Origin: Brachionus manjavacas
Lineage: Eukaryota; Rotifera; Eurotatoria; Ploima; Brachionidae
DNA length: 64,000 nt
NCBI GenBank assembly: GCA_019054805.1
Contig: JAHQIY010000024.1
Span: forward strand, 868,001-932,000
Direction of reading: 5' to 3'
Positions 54,584 through 64,000 of the stretch are shown piece by piece. The position numbers and the translations under genes were made by a program. Within the stretch, counting starts at the first letter, position 1. Each line of letters begins with the position of its first letter. The notes under the pieces are model-generated. The model had not been told where the DNA came from, did not search any database, and worked only from the letters and a program-made list of their open reading frames with translations.

Positions 54584-57170
54584 TTCATAACTTATTCAAA
54601 TTTTTTGAATATTTTTTTGGTCTTTTGTTAAATTGAACTTTTTCATAAATTTCAAATTTTTGTTGACTTTTTTCCTATTTCTATATCAGTTGCAATTAAT
54701 ATTCTAAGTCAATGAGTTTTTTAATAAGAAAAATTATTATTAATTAGACAATAATTTTAAAAAATATTTCAAATTTTAATTTTTGAAATTAAATTGGTAA
54801 TTTTTCAAAAAGCAATTTTTCTCTTATTTTATTGACTCATCAATCATTAGCAAATTTTTCTCTATACAAATAAGAGAAAAGCTAAAAAGAAGACTTTTAC
54901 ATCACTCATTAAAAAGAAGAAGTAAAAGTTGACCAAATTTTGCAAATGAAATTTTTAGAAAAATTAATTTTTTCTTCTTTATTGTTTTTTTTGGGATCAA
55001 AATTTACCTTAATAAATAATATATTGATTTTCATATTTTAGACGGACAATGATCAAATATGCACGCAAAAAGTCTCTTAAAATTTTGGTTTTACTGGGCA
55101 TTGATGAGGGTGAATTTGGAACATACGATTGGTATTTAGTACATTCATCTAAAAAAGAACGTTAATGGTATGGAAAGTGTGCAAAGAAGCGCAACAAAGT
55201 CAGTAAATCAATTTTATTTTTTTTTAATTAAAAAAAAGATTTTGTGAAATTCAGAAAAATAAAACAGAACAAAATGTAAAAAATTGAATGACATTTTTCA
55301 AACAAGCTCAAGATTTATTCAGTGAATGCAACATGGTGCACAATTAATTTTGAACTTATAGAAGAAAAGTTTTTATCCTCTGTTCTTTTGTACTAAATTT
55401 CACAAGAAAAAAATATAAAATTTTTCAAAATGTAGTTATATAATTGAAAAATTATTTTCAAGTGGTCAAATCTCAATCTCTTAAGCAGGAAAATGTATTC
55501 AAAAAAGCGTTCACGTATTTTTGCGAGATCAAGTTCGAAAAAGCCAAAGATTTCACAGAACATTTTTTATAATCAAAATTCAGAATTTTTCAAATATTAA
55601 AAAGTGTCAAAATATATTTATCTTTTAGAACTAAATAAAATCTTGAACTTTTAATTTGCTTTTAATTATACTCTGAAGCAACGAATTTTTTTTTTATTTT
55701 AGTATATCTTAGCAAAATATTTTTTTAAAAGGTAATAAATAATGAAAATTTGATTTATTATCAAATATAAAAAATAGTTTAAGGTTGAGGAAATAAAAAA
55801 TAACATTTTGATGATTAATTATTTTCAAATGAGACGAATAAATGAGAATTCCTATTGTTTTTTTATTTAATATTGGTAAATGTTTTAATCAAAAATAAAC
55901 TATAATTATCTACAAAACAAATATTTTTATAGTGATTAAGCAAAAATAGCTTTTTTCATTTTAGTTTTCAATTTTTGTCTATGTTGTATGTCTATGTTTT
56001 TGTTATTAAATTTAATCAATTTATTTTTTATAAAGCCATTAATAGATTCAGAATAAAAATGTGCAGTGACAAAAAAATATTCAGTATGTTTAATAATTAA
56101 AGGAATGATATTTTTTAAAGAAAAAGAATCTTCCAAATAATAGTAGTAGTGATATATCTGCACTATAGATATCTGTCTGCTCGAAAAGTTAATTATACAA
56201 CATTAAAAAGACAGATCATTTATAAATTAAATTTTCAATAACAAATAATAAAAATTCTGTTTACATTCAAAAAAAAAGTGAGCTTAGAATCTTTTGACAT
56301 TTCCTAACTTAAGTTTATTAACTCGATACATCTTGGCTCCCAAAAGCACTTATATTTAAATCAAGCAAAATAGCATAGTACCACAAACACAGTACTAAAG
56401 AGTCAGCTAAGTCTTTCTCTTGAATTAATTTCGGTTTGAGATCAGCATAATTCTATAATTTATTTATAAAATTTTTATCTAAAAAAATGATTCTAGTAGA
56501 ACAATCCATAATTGAAAAAAATTTTAATTCTTGTTCTAATGACAAACAAATAAATGAAACAAAGGCAATTTATTCACAGAGTTTTTGCAGACTTTCGCAG
56601 TAAGTGAAACAAAAGATGGTACCATTTGTTTCATTTACAGAATAAGTATTAGGTTGTCATTAAAACAAAAATTCAAATTTTTTCATTTTTTAAACACTTT
56701 TTAATTTTATTTGGCATTGAATTTACCAAGTTCTCAAAATTGGATTTAGGTACATAATTTAGAATACTTGGAACATTTTTTCTATTGTCCACTTCAATGT
56801 TCATTTTATCACTGAACAATTAGTTTTGTGCGATGATTTAATATTGCGATCAAACTTTTTTAAGCTTTTTCTTGAGATTTTATAATCTTGGTTTTCGAAC
56901 CGCATACATGCATTCAAGTTTTCTTTCTAACAATTTTGGTCTAACCAGAGAATCCGACGATCATCTGCCATTAGACAATTTCTGGTTATGGGCTAAAATA
57001 TATGATGTTTAAGTTCACTTTTTTGAAGAAAACAAAAAGAGGAATTTTAACTTTTTCATGATTCAAAAAATTGAATAATTTGGATAGTTTTTGTTTTTAT
57101 TAGATTATCAAAAAAATATATTGTAATTTTAATTCAGACTTTCTTTTTAATTTTGATCTAATAGCAAGAA
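54584..57170. other. AT-rich intergenic region with weak ORFs
   Basis: A plus-strand segment (54947-55160) can be read, with a putative 58-nt intron, as MKFLEKLIFSSLL then RTMIKYARKKSLKILVLLGI and DEGEFGTYDWYLVHSSKKER; the second part follows a TTTTAG acceptor-like sequence. Identity and reality are uncertain. A 75-residue minus ORF at 55936-56163 has no recognisable motifs. AGATATCTGTCTGCTCG at 56167-56183 recurs at 58586-58602. Confidence 0.3.
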
Positions 57171-57179
57171 GAATTTAGC

Positions 57180-58135
57180 CGAAATAAAAAATTTGCTTGA
57201 AAACCAGTCGGAAAACTATTATCTTCAACATTTAGTGCTAATTCTGATTTTATTGATACTGACAAGGACAGAGTAATAACTATGTTTGGGTTCTAACAGA
57301 TTGAAGAGTGAAGGAGCATGAGGACTTGACCAAATATATAATTTAATGTTAAAAAAAATACCTAGAAATTCCTAAAAGAAACCTCAGATCTTTTTAATCT
57401 ATTTCTTAATCTATTTCGTGAAGGTAGAGTTCCGAAAGAATGGGAAACTGCGCACATTACCATGATTTAAAAAAAGTCTCTACTCAAGATCATTCTAATT
57501 ATAGACCAATTAGTATAACGAGCTGCCTAGGAAAGTTCCTTGAACGTAAAATCTCCTCAAAATAATACAATTTTTTGGAACAAAAATTCATTACCTACCC
57601 AGGACCAATCTGGATTTAGGAAACATTGGGGAATATCCATTACTTTATAAATCAATTAAAATAAATCCACCTCATTTCTTGGCTAACTGGATTAGATCCT
57701 TTCGAGACTAAACTCTAACACATTTAAGGTAAATTTTAATGACCTCTTGAACGAAGAATACCAAATAACTGCCTTCAAGGCTCAGTAATTAGTCCTCTTT
57801 TATTTAGAATATGTATTAAAGACATCCCTGAATGACTCTATAATAAATCTTTAATAAGATAAATAAATCCATTCATAATCAATATAATCAATGACGAAAA
57901 TGAAGATATCAGTTGAAAAGTCGTGTTCAGTAGTCTTCTCCAGGTACAAAAAAGAGAGTGATAATCTAAACTTAAAAATTTATGGAAACAGAAAACTGAG
58001 TCAAAAGGAAATCAAGTTTCTTGGTTTTAAATTTGATTCTAAGTTAAATATTAATGTTCTGACGAAATTAAAGAACGCTGCAATAAAAGGCTAAATATTG
58101 TTAAGAAACTGTCAAACAAAAAATAAGGTCTAAAT
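57180..58135 (+). mobile_element. LINE RT fragments, family A, decayed
   Basis: The plus strand contains RDLTKYIIXCXKKYLEIP-like linker traces, PKEWETAHITMI and an RPISITSCLGKFLE-like segment (57430-57545), a QGSVISPLLF-like trace (57775-57805) and the thumb ORF MTKMKISVEKSCSVVFSRYK ... EIKFLGFKFDSKL (57891-58094). Many stops and indels. It is the same family as the LINE at 34 kb, older and more eroded. Confidence 0.65.
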
Positions 58136-58328
58136 TAAAATAGACCAGGAAATTTATATAAATCTTTAGGCTACTGCGCTTTTGCGACCATAAATCGTCT
58201 TTTAAGAGATTTACATTTCTCGTTTAATTCAGAAATAATTTAATTTGTTTAAATCTTTCATTATTTAGCTTTATTGATTTTAGAATTTTGGGAAACTTTA
58301 TTTGTAAATTCTTATTTATTTGTATATC

Positions 58329-58570
58329 TGTACCAAGCTAATGCTCCTTCAGAATAAAAATAAATAAAAAAAAATAAATAAAATTTAAAATAAAGTTTAA
58401 TAAGATAAAATAAAATAAAAAGAAACAAAAAGAAAAAAAAAAGGATAAATAAGTCTAAGTAATGAAAAGAAAATTGAAATTGTTAAGTTGAAATAGATAG
58501 AGGTAAGACATGTTAAAATATTAGATAGTTCGGGAAAAAAAATTGTTATGTAGCACTTATTTTTCATTTT
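58329..58570 (-). mobile_element. LINE 3' end, family A
   Basis: The minus strand ends CTGAAGGAGCATTAGCTTGG-TACAG (complement 58329-58352), with an AT-rich 3' UTR. The hairpin keeps pairing through a G-T wobble. No coding. Confidence 0.6.
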
Positions 58571-58768
58571 ATTTAATGGTGTTTAAGATATCTGTCTGCT
58601 CGTTTCAATGTTAAAAAAATAAATTTTCTTTTCTTTACAAATAAATTTTGTCATGTTATTTAATTGTTTCTTTTTCATTAGGCTACTTAATCAAAAAGAG
58701 ACAATTAAATATATAAAAAAAAAACAAATTGACACTAAAAATGCCTATTAGATGTAAAATCAATTATT

Positions 58769-59290
58769 TTGTTTATAATTAGGACAATTTGCTTAGAAAA
58801 AAGCTTTTTCAAAATTTTGTTTTTTTTTATTTTTTTTGGTAACAGAGTTAGATATTTTATTTTAGATAATGCAAACTTTATACTTGGTAAACTAAAAAAT
58901 TCATTCAAAAATTGGGACACAAGAACTTTTAAAGTATTATTTACATTCTATGTGAGACCAATTTTAGAATATGGCTCTGTGGCTTGGTGCCCGTTTAGAA
59001 AACATGAAATAAAACGAATTGAAAAAGTCCAACAAAGAGCAACAAAACTAGTACCATCTATTAGAAATAAGAGTTATGATGAACGCCTAAAAATACTAGG
59101 TTTGACTAGTCTTGAAGATCGTAGACTAAGAGGTGATCTAATTCAATTTTTTAAAAAAAAAATAATTTAAACATAATAGATTGGTATCATTCAATGTCAC
59201 AAAAACATCTGCCATAGCTAAGTAGCGTTAGTTCTTAGCTCCGCGGGTCATTGTTGCAGATTAAATTAATAATAATAATAATTGATTATT
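58769..59290 (+). mobile_element. LINE RT C-terminal fragment and 3' end, family E
   Basis: The frame at 58840-59168 reads ILGKLKNSFKNWDTRTFKVL, then FYVRPILEYGSVAWCPFRKH and KVQQRATKLVPSIRNKSYDERL, a classic C-terminal RT segment (RP-x-LEYG ... WxP ... Q-R-A-T-K). The 110-bp 3' UTR ends in AGCTCCGCGGGTCATTG and an AAT simple repeat (about 59265-59290). It is distinct from families A-D and better preserved than most. Confidence 0.75.
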
Positions 59291-59439
59291 ATATTAGATA
59301 ATTTACACGAAATCTTTAGTCGAATCAATTTTAGACTTTTCTTTTCTTTGCTTGAATTCATTTTCAGAAAATAATTTCTGAAAACTACAAGAAATTCAGA
59401 ACACAATAGTTATCTATCTATCCTCAAATGATTATTTCT

Positions 59440-59735
59440 CTAGCATCATGCATCACGAGACCTTTAAAAAATTTAATTTACTAACAATCGCAAATTGACT
59501 TTTTGAGTTGACTGAGAGATAACTACTGACAAGAATGAGCCATTCGAATCCATTTTTGTCAGACTGGTGGAGGAATACAAAGCAAGTTTTTAGATCAAGA
59601 TTTTGTAATTGTATAATTGCTACCTTACTATTTCATCTTTTTAGCTTCAACTTGGTAAACAAACATGTATCACATGTAACACTCAATTTTGATATGTGTC
59701 TTTTTAATTTTGTTTTCATTCTATTAATCAGGGGT
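59440..59735 (+). mobile_element. LINE 3' fragment, family A, truncated
   Basis: Carries the family A C-terminal region (CATCACGAGACCTTTAAAAA; FLSDWWRNTKQVFRSRF in one frame) and the start of the 3' UTR, ending before the GAAGGAGC signature. Beyond it the sequence changes to TTACGTAATTTTAC-rich MITE-like DNA (59745-59840). Confidence 0.6.
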
Positions 59736-60422
59736 CAAAGTTAAAGTTAAGCTTAATTTTACGTCAAAAAATTAGGCTTAAAATTTATCTTATATTAGAA
59801 TGTAAGATAACATAATCTTACGTAATTTTACACTAGTTTAAGTAAGTTTGAAAAAAAAACAGAATTTCAGAGTGAATGAATGCTTGATCTCGGCAAATCT
59901 CGAATTTTCTTGATCTTGAATTTTTATTTATTAATTTTGCAAATGTAAAGTCCACTTTGAATCTAAGCCTGTTTCTTAAACAAACATACTCAGTGATTGA
60001 TTAAAACTTCATTTATTAAAATTCATTATGAAAAAAAATTTTCATTTTTAAATTTTAATAAAATAATATAATCCTTTTAAATTAGAACAATATTTGTAAC
60101 AATAAAAAGAACTACAGCATTCGGAATTAAAGTTAATGAATGCTTAATCTCGATAGTTAAGTAAATTTATTGTAAGTTGAACTTAAGAATGATCAATAAA
60201 GGATTTGTTACAAAACATATACAAAACTTATTATCAAGCATGGTTTTTTTTTTGGCAAACATCAACTTATTAATGTAAACACATTTGAATGTAAACTCAT
60301 TAAAAAAAATCAAAAAATTATGTGTTTAAATATTTATTAAAATAAAATCAGGCGACACGAGTTTTTTTTATATAAATCTTTTAAATTTAAATAGATGCGT
60401 TGAAATTTTAATTTTTTCATAT

Positions 60423-60563
60423 TTAATTACCTTTTAAATCCTCGTCAATATCATTGAGGGAGTCATTTAGTTCCATTCTCCCTCTTTTTTCTTTTGGTTT
60501 TTTGGTTTTGTTATATTTTCTTTTGGCAGAATAGCTTTTAGCAACTTTATTTCTTAAATTCAT
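60423..60563 (-). CDS. Small basic/acidic ORF, possible first exon
   Basis: Forty-six codons from an ATG: MNLRNKVAKSYSAKRKYN, then KKPKEKRGRM and ELNDSLNDIDEDLK, a basic block followed by an acidic one. A GTAATT donor-like site lies within the last codons (after EDLK plus one base), so it could be a spliced first exon. No family is recognised and no partner exon was found downstream to 59.8 kb. Confidence 0.3.
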   Translation of the reverse strand: MNLRNKVAKSYSAKRKYNKTKKPKEKRGRMELNDSLNDIDEDLKGN

Positions 60564-61052
60564 ATTTTTAAAATTTTAAATAAACTGATTTTTTTAAATG
60601 TGCGTTAAAATAAAATTTGTGTGCGACGGAATTTTCGAAATATGCATTGAACTTTTTTTGTGCTGTAGTTAGGCACACTGATCAATAAATGAGATCATTT
60701 TAGAAATGAATTGTCAACTAGTTTTGAAGTGAAGTCGAATATTTTGCTAAAAAATTCTCCAAGACAATAAACTAGTCAGTGAATTTGAATGAGTGCAAAA
60801 TCTCTAAATCAGAACGAATCTGTTTGAACGCTTGAGCGAGTCGATAACATCCACAAATAAACATATCCGAGAACTTGAGCTAAAATACATTTGGCGAATC
60901 TGACTAGATTTATAAAAAATTATAATAATAAATTAAAAGCCTTTTTGATATAAATTTATTCAAACAAATAGAAAATCTATAAGGTAAATTTCTATTCAAA
61001 ATATTCACACACTCTCAAACTAGTTAGCATTCATATTCCATGTCATGTCCTA

Positions 61053-61054
<2 letters not shown>

Positions 61055-61084
<30 letters not shown>
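61055..61084. repeat. (CA)n microsatellite
   Basis: An uninterrupted CA tract of about 30 bp, some 185 bp upstream of the cortactin ATG. Similar short repeats (CATTCATGCATTCA) follow it. Confidence 0.9.
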
Positions 61085-61087
<3 letters not shown>

Positions 61088-61267
61088 CCATACATTCATG
61101 CATTCAGAGACATCATCGCCAATCTTTGTCCTATTCATTCATTTGCTTAACCCAGTCGCGCATTTCATAATTCATTTTTTGCTCATTACTCATCTTTTTT
61201 CTAGATAACTTATCGAATCTCTGTCTTGTGATCTGAATAGCCTTGAAAAAAAGAGCATAAAAAAGAC

Positions 61268-62883
61268 ATGTGGAAAGCAACTCTATCTCAGTCTAACACT
61301 TTGATGAAACAAATAATGGCCGAGCAAACAAACGATCCAGACGAATGGGACACAGACCCGGACTTTGTCGTAATTTATCAACATGAATTAAATTTATCTA
61401 TTTATCAGCGAGCTTCTTCTAATTTTAGAACAACATATCCGAAAAAGAGCAAAGATGGGGCTCGAAAACAGTGCACGGCTCGGGTCGTCAAGGATTTGTC
61501 GAGTACTTAATTTTTTTTTTCTAAATAAAACAAAAAAAAAAAACAAAAAATAATTATTTTTTTCTCTTTATTTATTAATTATTTAATTTTCAAGTTTAGA
61601 GCAACTACGAACCAATGTGGTCAAAAAATCCGAGACAAACAACACAGCCAGAAATTTTAGTGCCGGCTACGGAGGCAAATTCGGCTTGCAGGAAGACAGA
61701 GTGGACAAGAGTGCAGTTGGCTACGAGTACCAGGCAAAGTCCGAGAAGCATTCATCTCAAGTGGACTACGCCAAAGGCTTCGGCGGAAAGTACGGCGTGG
61801 CCAAGGACAGCGTGGACAGGTCAGCAGTTGGCTTTGAGTATCAGGAAAAGAGCGAGAAGCATTCGTCACAGGTGGACTACGCCAAAGGCTTCGGCGGCAA
61901 ATACGGACTTGCCCAGGACAGAGTGGACAAAAGTGCAGTTGGTTTTGATCATGTTGAAAAGCTATCCAAACACTCATCACAGGTCGACTATTCAAAAGGC
62001 TTCGGTGGTCGCTATGGCGTCCAGAGTGCTGGCGACAAATCAGCTGCCGCGTTCAACGAGCCGCCAGAGCCAGTGGGCACTAGATATGAAAAGGCCAAAA
62101 TGGACGCCAAGGCAGACATCAAGGGCCTGAGGAGTAGGTTCGAAAACTCGAATTCGGATGAGAGCAAGCAGCGCGCTGAGCAAATCAGGCGCGAAAGATT
62201 GGAAAAGGACAAAATGGAAAAAGAACTCGAAAAGGTTAGAGTCCCAATTTTTAAATTTAACTTTGACTAAAGCTTGTTCGCAGAAAAGAGCAGTGAATCA
62301 GAGCATGGTTGAAAGCGAGTGTGAAAACAACATAAAGCCATCTAATCAAGTCCAAAACCGGCCAGCTTTCAAAACAGTCACCAATTCTCCATTTAAACAA
62401 ACAAACAACGCATTTGCCAAAGTGAACAGCGATCCAGTGATCGCAGAGCCTGTTAAAGTGAACACCAGCCAAGAAGACAATTCCTCGTCAGTGTCTCCAT
62501 CGTTGTCTTCTAACTCGAATCAAAACAGTAGTCCAGTTAACGTAGCAAATATTCCGCAACCGCCAGCTTTTCTGTGTCAGCAGAACGAAAGCGACGAGGA
62601 CGAGTGGGGCGAGAGTGCCCAACCAGTCCAAATTCGGCCCACATACGCCGCCGATGCTGCTGCATTGTCGTCTGCTTATGTAGACCAGCCTGTTCATGTG
62701 TCCAATGGTACTGGCTTGAGAGCCAGAGCGTTGTATGACTATCAGGCCTCTGCTAGCGATGAGATATCATTTGACCCCGATGATGAAATAACTGATATTG
62801 TACAAGTTGATGAGGGATGGTGGCAGGGATTTTGTAAAGGAATGTTCGGTTTATTTCCGGCTAATTATGTTGAGCTAATCTAG
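61268..62883 (+). CDS. CTTN: Cortactin, Arp2/3 activator (complete, four exons)
   Basis: Exons 61268-61369, 61429-61502, 61595-62234 and 62284-62883 join in frame to 471 residues. Introns are 59, 92 and 49 nt with GT/AG ends. In order: an N-terminal acidic motif ([10 protein letters not shown], about 24-33) that binds Arp2/3, then [20 protein letters not shown]; about three and a half 37-residue F-actin-binding repeats (about 81-200: [39 protein letters not shown]); a charged helix ([16 protein letters not shown]); a Ser/Asn/Pro linker; and a C-terminal SH3 domain (416-471: [40 protein letters not shown]). Cortactin links Arp2/3-branched actin to SH3 partners at lamellipodia and endocytic sites. 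The repeat count is lower than the six and a half of human cortactin. MWK at the start matches the family. Confidence 0.94.
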
Positions 62884-62899
62884 CAATGACTATCCGAAC

Positions 62900-63540
62900 C
62901 AAAGCAAATAATTTTATACAATGACAATTTGAATATTTTTTAAAAACGCATTTTTTATAGAAAATTTCCATTTAAATAATTTGAGACACTTTTTTTTTTT
63001 ATAATTTTTTTTAAATCAATAAATTTTAAAATTTTCAATCAACTTTATTTGTATTTATGCGACTTGTTTTTGGCTTAAATTTTTTGGGGCTGACAAATTT
63101 AATTTTTTTAAGATGACAAAAATAACTAAAAGTGGTGACCAATTTAATCTATTTTAGCTGACTTTAAAAAACTAAACGACTGACAAATATATAAATATTG
63201 AGATGACTATTTAATAATTTTGCACTGACAAAATAAAGACTTATATTTTTTCGTGCTATAATATTTTAATTCTTTGCTATAATAAAAAAAAATAAAATGA
63301 TATAAAAATTAACGGAAATGATATAAACTAAAAAATAAAATTGATATATAATAGACACAATCTGATATAATAAATAATACCTGTGATATAAAATAAAAAT
63401 ACCGATGCTTTAAAATTATATGTAATGACAATATATTAATTGAGCATTAACTAGATAGTGAATTTTGGTTTCAATTTTGAATTAATTGATAAATTAAACT
63501 GAGTAGAAATTTTTATATATAAGATACATGCATAAGTTTC
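62900..63540. other. Region downstream of cortactin with degenerate short repeats
   Basis: TGACAAA/TGACTA-like units (63090-63240) and GATATAA units (63299-63390) recur in imperfect series. No gene was recognised. Confidence 0.4.
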
Positions 63541-63559
63541 TTACCTATAATAAAAATTT

Positions 63560-63870
63560 AACTGACTCCTCGAATCAAGATATATTGAATACCCAACTCC
63601 ATTGTGTAATTGCTACCTTACTATTTCTTCTTTTTTTCCTGAAACTTGAACTATTTAAACATGTGCCACATGTAACAATCTTTTCCAATTTATGTCTTTT
63701 CAACTTTCATTTTTTTAGCTTATTTACTCTATTTTGATTCTTTTTTTTTTATCTAATTTCATTAACTTTAATTTTATTTTTATTTTATTTTTTTTATTTT
63801 ATTTTTAATTTATTCTGAAGGAGCTTTAGCTCGGTACAGAAAACAAATAAATAAAATAAATAATAAACTA
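63560..63870 (+). mobile_element. LINE 3' end, family A, well preserved
   Basis: The C-terminal PTPLCNCYLTISSFF-like coding (broken frame), CACATGTAACAATC and an AT-rich 3' UTR end in CTGAAGGAGCTTTAGCTCGG-TACAG (63815-63839), followed by AAACAAATAAATAAAATAAA. This is the cleanest copy of the family A terminus. Confidence 0.7.
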
Positions 63871-63905
63871 TGACAGATACATCAACTAGTTTGTTGCTCC
63901 AAACA

Positions 63906-64000
63906 ATCCAAATATTGAACAAATCGAAGATTCGTTGAGCGACGCAGAGGAAATTGAACCGTCATGATTTTGTTGTAAGAGTATCAGATAATGAAGAGAA
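63906..64000 (+). CDS. Start of an acidic reading frame running off the window
   Basis: The plus strand reads NPNIEQIEDSLSDAEEIEPS, then after one frame change HDFVVRVSDNEE. The Asp/Glu/Ser-rich composition resembles the N-termini of some transposase proteins. It is partial and frameshifted as seen, and its identity is unknown. Confidence 0.25.

Noticed and set aside
55936-56163. 75-codon minus-strand ORF
   Set aside because: No motif, no upstream signal and AT-driven composition. Left as unproven.

Overview
This is animal nuclear DNA: very AT-rich, with GT-AG introns and intact genes for cortactin, Vps8, Sec24, an Rpc5-type Pol III subunit and an LTO1-like protein. Cortactin points to a metazoan. 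High AT, short introns (31 to 136 nt) mixed with a few multi-kilobase introns full of transposons, and many degenerate LINEs suggest a small invertebrate such as a monogonont rotifer. That assignment is inference; no sequence search was possible.

Layout. 1-2.1 kb: a Merlin DNA transposon nested in an older palindromic element. 3.5-5.2 kb: a single-exon secreted chitin-binding protein with a TATA box. 6.4-15.2 kb: transposon debris, including a LINE with ORF1, endonuclease and RT remnants, a FLYWCH-finger fragment, a 3.4-kb foldback with 1,037-bp arms around a broken DDE_Tnp_4-type transposase, and one exon-like ORF. 17.1-27.8 kb (minus): a complete Sec24, seven exons counting the 5' UTR exon, with two 3.4-kb introns holding MITEs and LINE pieces. 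28-36.9 kb: LINEs, a hAT element that split one LINE and left an 8-bp duplication, a SWIM-finger fragment and a pogo/Tigger remnant. 37.1-45.1 kb (minus): Vps8 in two coding exons separated by a 3.6-kb intron with a SINE-like unit and an internally deleted hAT. 45.3-49.6 kb: another hAT-like composite and a minus-strand LINE interrupted by a LINE fragment and a MITE with a perfect 9-bp duplication. 50.0-51.1 kb: an LTO1-like gene converging, 17 nt stop to stop, on a three-exon gene for a four-pass membrane protein. 52.1-53.7 kb: a second foldback. 53.8-54.6 kb (minus): an Rpc5-like gene. 57-60 kb: more LINE fragments. 61.3-62.9 kb: cortactin in four exons. 63.5-64 kb: a LINE 3' end and the start of an unidentified acidic reading frame.

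The host genes are unrelated housekeeping functions: COPII coat (Sec24), endosomal CORVET tethering (Vps8), Pol III transcription (Rpc5), Fe-S delivery to ribosome recycling (LTO1), actin branching (cortactin) and extracellular matrix or cuticle (chitin-binding protein). There is no sign of an operon or a dedicated multi-gene system.

The most distinctive signal is in the mobile DNA. Several unrelated LINE families end in different sequences that all form a short hairpin just before an A/T-rich simple repeat. Insertion duplications and nesting let the order of several insertions be read directly.
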